Positions 21,044-32,880 of a DNA stretch of 64,000 bases are shown here, piece after piece. The notes beneath the pieces were generated by a model, which saw nothing but the letters and a program-made list of their open reading frames with translations, had not been told where the DNA came from and made no database searches. A program made the position numbers and the translations under genes. How positions within the stretch are numbered: the stretch's first letter is position 1; every line of letters starts with the position of its first letter. Origin of the DNA: Isoetes taiwanensis (taxonomy: Eukaryota; Streptophyta; Lycopodiopsida; Isoetales; Isoetaceae); contig JAJEKV010000060.1 of assembly GCA_021234155.1 (NCBI GenBank), positions 7,898,323 through 7,962,322 of the forward strand, read 5' to 3'.

Positions 21044-24000
21044 TTATGGAGACAACCGTTCCATTTTCCATGACAAAGTCCCGTCGGTTTCTGACCTTTT
21101 GAACATCAACCTACAAATGGAATCGACTAGTGATGAGTACAGATCCAAGTGCTAAAACTCAAAAGAAAGCATATTTGCCACTAAAACACCTGTCATGTAG
21201 TCGCGACTCTCTACCCTGCCAAAATTCAATTATGTCAGGACGTAATCTAAACCCACCCCAATATTCTGGCTTTGGAATTACACGGTCCCTGCAATAGAAA
21301 ATGAGAAATGCCTGAGCATGCTAGAAATGATCAGTAACAAAACATGTAAGCAATGATTGGTCAGAATGCCAAACCCATTGGCATATTTCGACATCAGATC
21401 TGCATAAGTCTGATCCAGAACATGCCGTCCTTCAATTACAGAGCTCTGCAGAATATCCAATTGGATATACATCATGATTTTTCACTACTTGCACCACGAA
21501 GAGCATGTCACAAGAAATTTGTTCCTTATTTTGCACTTCTACTAGAGATTATTGACCAAAACCGCCATTACCACGTCATAAAAGAAAAGCACCAGTTACA
21601 AAGATAAAACAACATCATGACAAGTGAAGTTCATATCTGTAAAGCTCCAATTTGACTCGGCATAAATAAAAGCACCAGCTACAAAGAGAAAACAACATCA
21701 TGACAAATGAAGTTCATACCTGTGAGCTGACCAAAGCTCCAATTTGACTTCCTATCGGGCGACTTTGAAAATATTGAATAGACTCCTCTTCAGAGACCTT
21801 TGCCACAGACCCTTCAATGCGCACCTGCAAAATAAACACTTCGAATTTCAAGGTACATGCAGACTCGAAACTACAAGTGAAGTCCATAATTGACACTGGT
21901 GAGAAGAAAACATTGAATAAGCTTAACATACTTGTCGATGCAATTTCTCCCAGAAAAACACAAGCGCAGCATATGGATTGGCAATCAGTTCTTCTCCTTT
22001 CCGACTATTATAATTAGTATACCTGAAGATTTAAGGTAAACAACAGTTTAAAGGACGAATTTCATCACCATCATGTACAGATGGGGCTCTTACCACACAA
22101 ATCCTCTTTCATCATAACCCTTAAGTAGCACCAACCGAGCAGATCTACAATAAGGAAAGGAAATCATTAAACCACTGGCATCTCAATTACAAATAGTTAC
22201 CATATAAAGCATGGTATGCAGATATTCAAACCATAAAAGACTTTTGACATACGGATGTCCTCCTTGGTCTGCCGTAGCAAGTATCATTGCATTGGGTTCT
22301 GAAACACCAGCAGCAACGGCTTCTTCAAACCACACTCGAAACTGCAAATGTTGAAATACATGTTTTGGTAGTTTACGCAATAGTAATAACCAAATAGCTG
22401 CTTACCTGCAACATTGGATCCTTTTCCACATGCTCCTCAAGCAAATATGCACCAACATAATTTTTCCTGAGTGCAGCAACATCAATGTCCGTGGGCTTGC
22501 TAATCCGTACACACTGTGATGTACCAGGGTATTGAGGTAGCTTCAAACTGAACTTTTCAACGATAGCAGGCGGCACAAACCTGCCTCCTAAAAAATGATG
22601 AGGACCTCTGAATGATTTTGCACATAGTTTTGGTGCAGTCAATGAAACCTAGCATTAATGTAGCATCATACACAAATCAAATTGCCAGATAATCATTACA
22701 AAACTTTGTAATTTCTTCATATTACCAAACATTATCTGTGGCACATAAACAAACTAACCAGCATTTCTGGATTGAACTTTGTGTCATTTACATCACCATC
22801 TTCAACATGCCAACCAGAAGGGACATCAACAGAGACCACGCGTGGTGTCTCAACTAGCAGCTTAATGAGCCCATCAAATGGGGGGCGTGGTTCACCTGCA
22901 AATATCTATCAGTATAAACAGGCAAGACAGGGCATATTTATCACGTTATTTCAGTGGACATAGAGTCCCTAGTCTACAGGGTTGTGGTTGCCAAATCCAG
23001 AATAAAACTTATCCAAGATACTGCTCCATGCAAATGGGCATTTGAGCTTGTTTTTATAAATCTCTAAATACTGGACTCTATGTTGAAGAACTAAATAAGC
23101 CCATATCCAAGTTGGCAATGCAAAATGGGAATTTGAGCTTGCTAACTTCTAGATATCTCTAAAATAGTAGACTCTATGTTGAAGAACTAAATAAACGAAA
23201 GCAAGAATAGAAATGATTCCGAACTCTGCACCATTTTTTTATCCCCTATTTTAAGCTGTATCTCTCTAACTACACATCAGGACAAAGAAGATCCTTAAGC
23301 TAAGAAAGGACATGCGCGTCATGAAATGCTAAGATCAGATAAGACACCAGTTTCCACTGGGAGAGCTATTGTGAAACATTACAAGAACTTCCATTCTTGA
23401 CTTATGCATGGAAACATCTGCCATAAACGGCATAAATTTAAAAGGCAGAGGCATCTTCCACAATGATAAAACATGATAGTGTTGCAGAACCAAGGTAAAT
23501 ACGCCTTATAAAAAGGCCGCTGATTTCAAGTTTAGAAACTAAACAACTTCCCAATATCAGTAATATTTTGCAGATTACACCATGCGGGACAGATGCATAG
23601 GAAAAATGGAGTTGAAAGTACAAGCACTAAATCCATATTGGCAAGCTCTTTCCCTTGATAACGCTATTGTGAATTCACATACCTTTAAATGAAAACCCAA
23701 ACATAGCATCGATAACGGTGTCAAACTTTAAAGAAAGATTGTGTGGCAACTCCTCGACTGATATAAAAGGGACTGATAAGCTGTTCAGCTGCCAAGGGAT
23801 CGTTTTATCAATAATTTAGATAACAAGGGCAGTCTATTAAAATAAATGCTGAGCATATCTCATGATAACATCACATTGACCAAACTTAAAACACAAACTT
23901 TGTCGCGTATAACTTTCAGGTTTAGGTTTTTAAAGTTGAAGACTAAAGACATTAGAATGGCTGGTTTCTTGAGTGCAAATTTCGTGGACATAAACATAAA

Positions 24001-25503
24001 GCATTGACTTTATCCAACTGTGTTGCATGTCTTCACATGCAGCAATTGCATTATAAGTTATCAGTACACAAGGTTTTAAAGCTCAGATTCCTGTTCATAC
24101 TCGAACTCCTTGCTCAAGAAGGAATCGGAATTCAAATTTCATGGCCATGACCAAACTTACTGTCATCTAGCTCTTTCCTACGATTAAACAGTGTCATCGA
24201 ACTGGTTGACCTCAGCAGAAATTATCAGGTAACAAAAGCAAGGCATCTCTTATATATTTCATATAATGACAAATTATAAGTTTTAGGAAATTTCCACGAC
24301 ACAGTAAATAGTTTTTGTTGCCAATTCAATTTAAATCCAGAGAAGATGAAAAGAAGGAGAACATTTCTAACCTTCCTCCCGTTTTGATTTCTATGTACAT
24401 TCACTTGTGGGAACTTCCCTGCTATATGCCAGTTCAGTGGATATAGTAATACTAGGCAGTTGTAGCTATCTTTTGAACTTCAAACTCAAGGTGAAGACAT
24501 AATGATATCTACTTTAAAGCCATGAGAATTAAAATATCTTCAATGGTTTATTCTGTTCGAAGCATGGAATGTGCGTTGAGAACCAAAATAAGAACCTACT
24601 TGTGTGACAAGGCCTGCATATAATGATTTTCCAGTTTGTTTGGGGTAACATATACATGGCTTGTAACCAAAATGATAAAGATGCCGAGCTGCAACCAATC
24701 CATCCCCGCCATTGTTCCCAGGACCACATAGTACAAGGACACGTTTATATTCAGCTACAGGATACACCTGTGAAATGCCAAAGCGAGTTGGACACAAAAT
24801 AAAATTATAAAAGCAAGTGCCTACTGGAGACAAGGTACTATCAAGTGCTGGGCCATGAAAGATAGAATAATTCAGATATTTAGATAGTTAAGTATGTAAT
24901 ACCTCTGAAATAGCTGAAGCAACACTCAAACCTGCAAGCTCCTGCTCAATAAATAGATAGAACATAAGTATGAGAATGAATGAGAATAATATTAAAGTTA
25001 TTTAAAAAACGTAGAGTACCATCAGCTGATCAATGCTAAAACCCAATGGCCCCATAAGCATTTCATCAATAGAAACCGCAACAGATTGTGAAATATAAGA
25101 TACATCGTCGAAACTTTGTGAAGCATTCGCCATATTGTTGCTTGTTTTTAATTGAACTGTGTTCTCGTGGATCGACCTATACTTATTTTGAATCCTGTAC
25201 GAATTCCAGTTATTGTGGTATGCGCGATTCTTCAGAAAACGTTGATCATAAACAAAAGGAGTTAATGCATTAATTGAAGGCCGACCGAATGTAATATAAT
25301 TATGAGGAACTATAACGAATATCGCATGCTTCCGAGCAGAATTGCTTGCCAAGCTACCAATGTCGGATTGCAGCTGATAAAAGAGGCAAATCCTTTCAGT
25401 TCAAATCATAAGGAAACAAATTCTCATATTTTCTATGAAAAAGGCTCAGAGATTGTTCCTGACGGACCTGAAGATAGGTGCTTCTCATAGCCCGCAACCA
25501 CAT
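21044..25503 (-). CDS. PPOX1: NAD(P)HX epimerase-pyridoxamine 5'-phosphate oxidase fusion
   Basis: Model: complement of 21044-21110, 21190-21288, 21375-21445, 21720-21824, 21932-22022, 22094-22144, 22253-22341, 22406-22648, 22759-22895, 23683-23788, 24600-24767, 24903-24941, 25020-25373, 25468-25503; 551 aa. Every intron is GT-AG and every phase closes. The N-terminal YjeF-N domain (about 110-330) has [29 protein letters not shown]-like [12 protein letters not shown] and [20 protein letters not shown]; it epimerises damaged NAD(P)HX. The C-terminal PNPOx domain (about 340-551) has the FMN-binding SARLVLLKG and [15 protein letters not shown], the substrate-contact [11 protein letters not shown], and the conserved end SWKMERLSP; it makes pyridoxal 5'-phosphate. 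The fusion is plant-specific and plastid-targeted in Arabidopsis (530 aa). The first exon ([12 protein letters not shown]) is tentative because its donor GTCCGT is weak; without it the first ATG is at 25133, which would drop the transit peptide. Confidence 0.93.
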
Positions 25504-25509
25504 GACAAT

Positions 25510-26730
25510 CTCTGGTATTCTGGAATATTGTGCTTAATGGGAATGGAATATCCCAAATGTCCACATTTTCTATCTAATGACCACAAAATACCAATACAAA
25601 AATTTAGAAATTTAGAAATTCTAAATCTTAGACATCATTCATTCTAAAAATCTAAAATCCTAGACATCGTTCATTTCTTGCAAATGCAACGTTATGTCAA
25701 TTATCAAGACCATGCAAGTGTCATTAAATATTCTGAAGAAGTAATATACATCATCACAGTTCATAATAATTCTGATGATATCATCAGACTTCACAAAACT
25801 TCTTAACATTCCCAAAAACTTATGTATACAGCTGCTGCAAATTTTGGGGTGTCAGCAGTGCCACCACGCGCCTAGGATTTGCAGCATGAGGTCATTCTTG
25901 ACGTGAATGAAGATAAATGCAAGTCTGTTGGGTAAAATCATGCAAAATGGTAGGTAGAAGGGGCAGAATGTTAGTAAAAGAGAAGAATCTCGTGTAACTT
26001 TTGATCGTTGCAAAACACAAGAAATTGTTAACATTCCTAAAAGAAATGTTGCCACATGGCAGCATCTCATTGGTTGCTACTACAAAATTGTTTTTCTTTC
26101 ATTTACGCCATCAAAAAGACAATTCACAGCTCTCATGAGTTTTGAACAGAAACATAGACTATCAAAAAATATTTAGCATTTGAATTTTTAAAGCAAACCT
26201 ATGAGATTGCTAAGGCATGATCTCTTGTGTGAAATCTTGAACGGTGTGAAGCTAGAGTCTATAGGAGAAAAAAGAAAGAACATGGAAACCAGGAAGTAAG
26301 AGCCAGCTCCCTCATCACTAGCATCGAAGCCCAAAGTAGACTTCACAACAACATGTTGCCACAAGAGAAAGCTATAAAAATGAAGCACAAGTGTCTGCCA
26401 AAAGATCCAGCTCTTAACGTGCGAGAGGAGATTGTTTGGAGGGGGGGGATGATGAGTCAGCAAAATGAGGGACGGACTAAATGCCACAAGTAAGAGCAGC
26501 ACAAACATGGCACATCGATAGAAAAGTAAGTTCTTCTTGGCTATAAAATTTTAAAGGTTGTCTTGTAGACATCTTCTTCCTTAATCCCAATCTGATGGTA
26601 CTTTGATCTCAAGTCAATATTTGAGAATACCTTCACATCTCTGGTCAAACATGTCATCTGCCCTTAGCAACGGGTACTTATTCTTCATAACATCCTTCTT
26701 TAGCCTCTTAACGCACTAGTCCTTAGTTTT
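25510..26730. other. upstream region of PPOX1 and intergenic, no gene recognised
   Basis: Contains the presumed PPOX1 promoter. There is a short A-rich tandem (AATTTAGAAATTTAGAAATT) near 25600. No other gene recognised; the 106-codon minus-strand frame at 26188-26508 has no known motif. Confidence 0.35.
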
Positions 26731-26734
26731 GCAG

Positions 26735-27225
26735 GCTGAGATCTAATCTCAGCTATTGATTAGGAAGTTGTTACCAGCTAATAACACTTCACCAGCCAAA
26801 ATGTTACACTATTTCGCATAACATCCTAGGGTTTTAAACTAAAATCTCTATAAAATCCTAGGATTTCATGCTCTTCTTAGAAGGTGTCTATGTCTTCTTC
26901 ACTTCAATACCCTTTTGCTGCTATTTAGGCATCAATGCATCTTGAGGAATATAATAAACTTCAAAGGATAGATCACAATCTACAAAAACAAAGGCTCCAT
27001 TTCGGCTGCTTCTTCTCCTATCTGCTTCTCTATCTCCATTCTGGTTGTAGCCACATCTGCATCCATTCCGGCTGCTTCCTCTTCCAAACCCTCGGACAAG
27101 AGACATTAAGGGAGATAACGTCTTGGTCGTCGTGTGTTACCAAACAAAATAATTTCGGATGGCCATGGCCACATGGTCCGAAATTATTTTTTTAAATAAT
27201 GCCCTCAAGCCGATACGTTATCTAC
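26735..27225. repeat. diverged repeat unit A with internal foldback
   Basis: Shares blocks in the same order with 27228-27790: GGCTGAGATCTAATCTCAGC / GGCTGAGATTAAATCTCAGC, CATAACATCCTAGGGTTTTA / CATAGCATCCTAGAGTATTA, and TATAAAATCCTAGGATTTC / TATAAAATCCTAGAGTATT. It ends in a perfect 14-bp inverted repeat, AAAATAATTTCGGA (27146-27159) and TCCGAAATTATTTT (27177-27190), flanked by GATAACG and CGTTATC. The block GGCTGAGATCTAATCTCAGC is itself palindromic. Confidence 0.75.
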
Positions 27226-27227
27226 CC

Positions 27228-27790
27228 CTTAGTGCACTGATTCTCAGGTTTAGAGGCTGAGATTAAATCTCAGCCCTTCAGTAGATGTTAGTAACAGCAT
27301 TACTGGCCACGTTTTTCCTTGTTTCTCATAGCATCCTAGAGTATTAAGCCTATAGTCCTTATAAAATCCTAGAGTATTATAAATACGTCCAAAATAACTC
27401 CAGATTTTGTCGAAACTCTGCCCTCAGCTGCGTTCTTCAAGCTCCAAAGCTGGGTTGCTCCATTTGAAACTCTGTCCAAAGTTGGATTCTTGCTGAACAA
27501 AAAAAATCCAACGGCTACAGCCTAACAAAAGAAACAAAGAAGAATTTACAGAATTGCTATGGTAGAACTGCTTTGACGAAACTGGTTATGGCTTCCCCAT
27601 GCTTTCAAGATCTCTCTGTGCAATGCAAACCCTCGAACCAGGGCGTTAGGTGTGATAACACCATAGCCCGATGGCGTTAATGAACAAAAAAAATTCGGGC
27701 CATCAAAATGATAGCCCGAAATTTTTTGATGGCCAAAAAACTTTTTGTTCAATAACGCCCTCGAGCCAGGGCATTATCTACACCATCCTT
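27228..27790. repeat. diverged repeat unit B with internal foldback
   Basis: The partner of unit A. Its foldback has outer arms GGCGTTAATGAACAAAAA (27673-27690) and TTTTTGTTCAATAACGCC (27742-27759), which pair at 17 of 18 positions. An inner stem uses AATTCGGGC against GCCCGAAATT. The edges CCCTCGAACCAGGGCGTT-like and AACGCCCTCGAGCCAGGGC extend the inverted symmetry outward. The body is about 85 bp. Confidence 0.75.
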
Positions 27791-27794
27791 CTTC

Positions 27795-29180
27795 TTTACA
27801 AAGAGTACAGGTACCCCAAATGCTGAGATACTTGGCCCTTATGAATCATGCTTTCAATAGGTCCTTTCGTTGTGTGCTTTGCATTTGGTAACCTATGTTA
27901 GGTACATTTACCATAGGTTTAGCATTGAGTACCAACTTTCTTTCATATTCCACATCTCCCTCTGGCAGTTTATGAGGTATCCTTTCTGGAAAAAAAATTC
28001 CTATAGTTGACTAGGAGATATTTGATGGCATCTAACATCTCTGCCAGATGTCCATTATTTCCTCAAACTTTTCAATGGAATCGGAAAATTGTTTTATAGA
28101 CAACAGTTGAATATCTAACATAAGTGTCTACCTCTTATGGTTACTTGCTTGGCAATTTGTAAATTTCATAAATATCAACCAGTCATAACAATAAGCTAAT
28201 TTTCTTCTTGACATCAACCATTCCATATCCATTATGAAGTCATACTAATCTGCCTATAATGTTGAAACTGATGCAGAATTGTATGTCACAAGTTACTGCT
28301 TTCTTCCTTGTTGTGGCCATCTTTTCATTAGCTAGATGAACTGTCTGCTTCTTTATTGCCTTTGTTTCTAGCTTTAACTTATCAACTAACTTTGACGCTA
28401 TGAAGTTAGGCTCTTGTACATAAATAACTGCCCCATGGGGACATGTAGAAAGAAGGGGAATGTGCCCAAAACCATGCAATAGTCCAATATAAACACATGG
28501 TTCGAATAAAAACAGCATTTTCTTGTCATTTGCAGCTTGGTATTATAAACTACGAAAATCACATTTGTATGGCTCAAGACTTACAAGTGTTAAAGTCTCC
28601 TCATGTTGATGACGTAATAATGGATAATGGATATTTGGTGGGGTTTGGCTAGAAAAGAAACTCCTCAAACATCCAACTAGATTGCATATGATTCTCTCTT
28701 CAGGAGTTGGCAAGTTCCAGTGTTTGCAAGATGTATTTCGGGCAAGAGATTTGGGGCCCCATTTGGAGTACAGATGCAGGCAATTGGCGACTCTATATGA
28801 GACAAATCGAGCCTCTGTATTAAGCAGGGCTTTGTGATCTCAGCAGACAAGATGTTTGCACGTCTATATCTTCATATTACTCCAGTAGGAAATCAAGGTA
28901 AGGTCCACTTTTACACAGAATGAAAACAAACTTCATTGATTTAATCTCATTGAATTGATTTATTCAGGTGAAGCAAACTTTTTTACACTTCGTCATTTGT
29001 ACACATCAGGGACTTTCTGTCCCAATAAACAAAGATGTTTTATGCACAGTGGCCATTTTAACAATAAATTCTTCCTTTCCCAGGATGTATCTAAGCTGTG
29101 GAGTGAGAAGTGGAAAGTATGGTGGAAATTGAGTAGATATTGTCCTATGCTAGAAATAGATGATGAGAGATTTGCCATGA
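27795..29180. other. intergenic; possible zinc-finger fragment near 29090-29200
   Basis: Mostly stop-dense. At 28955-29206 a plus-strand frame reads SEKWKVWWKLSRYCPMLEID then MICMLCMTKQ. A W-rich segment followed by a CxxC resembles the N-terminal zinc finger of some hAT-related proteins, but no transposase body follows. The frame is cut by the copia fragment. Confidence 0.2.
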
Positions 29181-29202
29181 TATGCATGTTGTGTATGACA
29201 AA

Positions 29203-30031
29203 GCAGGAGGTGTACTTCAATTGCACCAACAAAAAGCCATTGAGTCTCTTATTGCTAAGTGCAACATGCACGGTAGTAGGCCTGTATCTACACCCTGCCA
29301 TCTTCGGCTCACTTGTTCCCTCTCTGACCTCTCCACATCCTTTGAAATTCATGGTATTGCAGTTTCCTACAGGAGTGTCATTGGCTCTCTGATGTATTTA
29401 ATGGTGTGCACACGTCCAGATATCTCTGAAGCAGTCATTACCTTGAGCCAATTTATGGAATGTCCTGGCACTGATCATTGGCAGGCCCCCAAACGTCTGT
29501 TAAGGTATTTGCAGCACACTCCCAATCTTGGGTTATCTTATCACACATCCCCTTCTATTGTTGTTGAAGGGCTGGTTGATGCCGACTATGGTGGGGGGTC
29601 TTCCGATAAGAAGTCACGGCGGGCTTCCGTTTTTGGTACGCAAGGGGAGTGGTAAAATTTGGGCATCTAAGAAACAAAAGGCTACGGCAGTTAGCACTTG
29701 TGAATCAGAATATATGGCCATCTGTGCAGCCGCAAAAGAAGCAATCTGGCTTAGACGGCTGCTTAAGGAACTTGGAGCAAAGCAGTCTACTCCTACACCT
29801 CTCTTCAACGATAACAAGGCAGCAGTTAGTCTTGTGAAGAATCCAACTAACTTCAGTAAGGCTAAGCATATTGAGATACAGTTCCATTTTACTCGAGAGA
29901 AGGTAGCAGCAAAGGAATTGGATATCAAGCATCTCAGAACCCAATATATGACAGCAGATATCTTTACCAAGCCATTACCAAAAGGGAGATTCACTAAATG
30001 TGTTGAGGAACTCGGAATGGTTACAGTTTAG
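29203..30031 (+). mobile_element. Ty1/copia fragment: end of RT and RNase H
   Basis: Two overlapping frames (29182-29655 and 29528-30031) encode the end of a copia reverse transcriptase (GGVLQLHQQKAIESLIAKC, VIGSLMYLMVCTRPDISEAV, LRYLQHTPNLGLSY, DADYGGG) and its RNase H (KIWASKKQKATAVSTCESEY, IWLRRLLKELGAK, NPTNFSKAKHIEIQFHFTRE, TADIFTKPLPKGRF). A single frameshift lies near 29620-29640, within the segment linking the domains. Everything upstream (gag, protease, integrase, RT palm) is missing, so the element is 5'-truncated near 29200. Confidence 0.93.
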
Positions 30032-30044
30032 ATCAGACTTGTTC

Positions 30045-30285
30045 TTGAGGGGGAGTGTTGGCATTTGGTGACCTGTCAGCAAGGCCAAGTCTGACATGGG
30101 CAACAACCTTTAATTAGGAACTCTTGTTCCACGTATTTCCTTATTTGATTGCTATGTATTTGCATTTCTGTTTCGTCGGTTTAGGCTGATATTGAGGAGC
30201 ACTTTACTCCTCAAGTTAAGGGCCATCCATGTATTTGAATCCTTTATGCATCAATGAAAGACATCTTCAGTTCTTTGCAATCCGT
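30045..30285 (+). mobile_element. Ty1/copia polypurine tract and 3' LTR
   Basis: TTGAGGGGGAG (30045-30055) is immediately followed by TGTTGGCATTTGG at 30056, the standard copia arrangement of polypurine tract then LTR. The LTR contains a polyadenylation-like GCATCAATGAAAGA near 30250. The outer end is placed at about 30285 (TTCTTTGCA), but this is uncertain since no 5' LTR is present for comparison. Confidence 0.7.
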
Positions 30286-30771
30286 CTTTTGTTTAAGTTT
30301 ATCTTAAACTTAATAAGATCATCCAAATAATGCTTATGATCGAAAACATTATGAATAAGCAAGCAGTGCTGCTTGCAGAGCTCCCTAAATCACAAGCTCT
30401 GATAGCCATATATAGCCGAGTGCTAGAGCACTCGTTGCTAGAAGCCCGCTGTTAGTCCGAAGGTGAAAAAAACCTTAAGCCCTAAATCGATAGAGCGAGA
30501 AGAAGAAAAGAAACCCATAGGCATCTGGACCGTTAAACTTTTAACTCAAAATCTGGGCCGTCTATTTTAGGGTGGTCCATTACTTGAACATTATAATATA
30601 AGATATAAGATAAGATGTACAATATCCTTATTTATTTTGTATGAAATCAAAGACGAAAGTGGAAAGCTTCCATAATTACAAAAGCTTGCAAATCTAAACA
30701 GAAATAATCAAGTGGTAATAGGATTCCCGTCAAGATCTTTCTGATCCTTGTTACTCTTCAAGCTCTCACCT

Positions 30772-30857
30772 GAAAGTTGAGCAGAATCAGCAACCTTCTC
30801 ATCACGGTCAGGTGAGAAAGTTGAGCAGAATCAGCAACCTTCTCATCACGGTGTCTA
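30772..30857. repeat. 43-bp tandem duplication at the LEA stop codon
   Basis: GAAAGTTGAGCAGAATCAGC starts at 30772 and again at 30815, period 43. The second copy ends on the stop codon of the LEA-like frame (30855-30857). Because 43 is not a multiple of three, the duplication also scrambles the alternative frame below the stop. Confidence 0.9.
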
Positions 30858-32413
30858 GTTTTCTCCAGCCACTTTACTTTTAGAGGCTTCACTGTGAGCA
30901 GAATCGGCAGCATACTCTCTAGTTTTCTCCTGGACCCCTTTACGTAAATTATCTGCACCATCAGTGCCTTTACCAAAATTAGAAACAGCATCAGAAACAG
31001 ACTGCCCGACCTTCTTGATGCCCTCTTTGGCCACATTAAGAGACTCTTTAATTTCATCCATCATATCTGGAGAGGCTTTTTCCAGACCACCGGTACCGGC
31101 TGGGCCGGCATCCCGGTTCATTTCCTGAGGCCTTACGAACGTATCCACCCTCATTTCCTCGCCCAAGTCATGGCTGGCCTCTGAAGTACGGGGTATGCCG
31201 GTCATCCGGTTGGCATCGGGGTGCCTGCTGCTGCATACCATCTGCTCGGCCACCGGCTAGGTCGTCACCATACAATCCCTTTCATTTTTTCCTTCCTTGG
31301 TTTGTTTCATTTGTGCCTTCTTTAGGGGGGGGGTCAACCAATAGTAGATCAAGTTACTATTTAAAAAAAAAAAATGAAGATGCTAGTTTTTATCACAAAA
31401 CCAAATATGTAGCCCCAAAGATTGTATGTCAAGCTAAATGGGAAACTTTTATGGGAAAAAATTGGATTTGTTGCAGCTGTCAAATTCTAAGGTAAACTTG
31501 TACTCTCAAATGCCCAGTAATCAATGAAAACTCCAATTGTGGACCACGTCAGAAATACATCCTGATCCAAATAGAGAAGTGTGGTAGACCAAATTATATT
31601 AAACAATAACTACTGTTAGGATTGAAATTGGGCAACATTTAGTCTGAATTAGAACAAAATTTAGAACAAAAATTTTTTGTGGCATATCTCTTCATAGAGA
31701 ACCATTCCCTCTTTCTTGAGGGAAATCCGGCCAGTCAGGGTTTGTTACAGCACTATGCCCATGAGAAAAACTGGAATCCAACATTGCCTATTACCATTTA
31801 TCAAGAAAACCTTTAAAACTGTGTTGAATGATGAGTTTCAGCCAGCTGATGAGTTTCCTTTCTATCTAGAACAAATAATGCACATACATGAGTTTGCATT
31901 GTCCAGCTCCAATTTTGGATCATGAGCCAGGGCCCTTGCAAAGAGCAGCTCAACAGAGTCAGAAACAAGTCAGAAACAATCAAGAGATGCCATCGGAGAG
32001 GGAACCTAAAACCTGAGAGTCTACATATTGAGCACAATATTTTGATTGATCTGGATATATCAACGGAGATGTGTTTGACACGAAAAATGTAAGAAAGAAG
32101 GTCTATGTGAATGGGCAGAAGAAGAAGAAAGCTTGCAGGGCAGCATCAATCCATTCTTTTTTTCTGTCAAATGCTTGAATCTAGCATTCCGACCTCAAAC
32201 AAAGCTACTCCCTGCATCTATATGAAACAGAAGATTTTATGAAACTTCGATTAACTAGAAAAAAACGCAACCTTGCCTGTAGGTTTCCGATCTCCGAAGC
32301 ATCCTTGATTGGTGCCAGACTTACCTGTGAATCCCCTGCCTCCTGCTGTCCTTCCCTGGCGCCAAAGAACGCCGCAAGATTGAACAGCCGTAGAAGAATA
32401 GGCTAGGGTTCAT
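30855..32413 (-). CDS. LEA-like protein with organelle transit peptide
   Basis: Exon 1 is 32325-32413, starting MNPSLFFYGCSILRRSLAPG, an arginine- and serine-rich leader typical of mitochondrial or plastid targeting, and ends at a perfect GTAAGT donor. Exon 2 is 30855-31230, joined in phase at TATGCAG; the acceptor lacks a strong pyrimidine tract, so it is the weakest point of the model. The product is about 154 aa, hydrophilic and Ala/Lys/Glu-rich, with EIKESLNVAKEGIKKVGQSV and VQEKTREYAADSAHSEA, which resemble LEA amphipathic repeats. The frame stops at VAGEN, yet directly beyond in another frame lies EKTRHRDEKVADSAQ, a second copy of the EKTR...ADSA repeat. The C-terminus has therefore probably been cut by a frameshift. 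Such proteins protect membranes and enzymes during drying. Confidence 0.6.
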
Positions 32414-32880
32414 CTTCCTTAATTAAGTCTACGGCTCAGATACCATCCCTAAAAATAGACGGCTCAGATTAAGCATAAGAAGTTCAAATTGCATTATTTT
32501 AAGGGGAAAGTGATCCATTTCTGTGTGAGCCACTTTTGGGTGCCGGTCCACTATTGGTCGACCCCTCCTAATCTCTTTTTCCTTCACTGTTTCTTGCATG
32601 CACCTTAGCACGTCTTCAGATACGTGGCAAGCTCAGGATAGCAGCCCAGGTTTGTTCTGGTGAATATGCTCGCATGCACTAAAGTCTTTCTTATGCTTAA
32701 CTTCCCTAGCATTGGACATATGTTATGGGCATTTCTTAAGACAATGGCAATTTCATTGTTTTTCATACTGCCATTATAAACAACAAGAAATTTATCGCGG
32801 CGGCCTTGATTTATGGCCCTCGGATCTGATGGGGGGCATGCATGGGCATGCATAGGGGCATGCACCACATGCCTGGACCG
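32414..32880 (-). promoter_or_regulatory. LEA promoter with RY and ABRE motifs
   Basis: Upstream of the exon-1 ATG are GCATGCA at 32596-32602, ACGTGGC (ABRE core) at 32622-32628, CATGCA at 32673-32678, and a tight cluster GCATGCATG (32836), GCATGCAT (32846) and GCATGCA (32858). RY repeats (CATGCA) are bound by B3-domain factors of the ABI3/FUS3/LEC2 group, and ABREs by ABA-responsive bZIPs; together they are standard in desiccation-linked promoters. Occupancy here is inference. Confidence 0.5.

Noticed and set aside
29614-29994. 126-codon minus-strand frame
   Set aside because: Antisense to the copia RNase H domain, which has clear family motifs on the plus strand.
30758-31057. 99-codon minus-strand frame overlapping the LEA-like exon
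   Set aside because: It is mostly the shifted frame of the LEA sequence; only its end carries the displaced LEA repeat, which is described with that gene.
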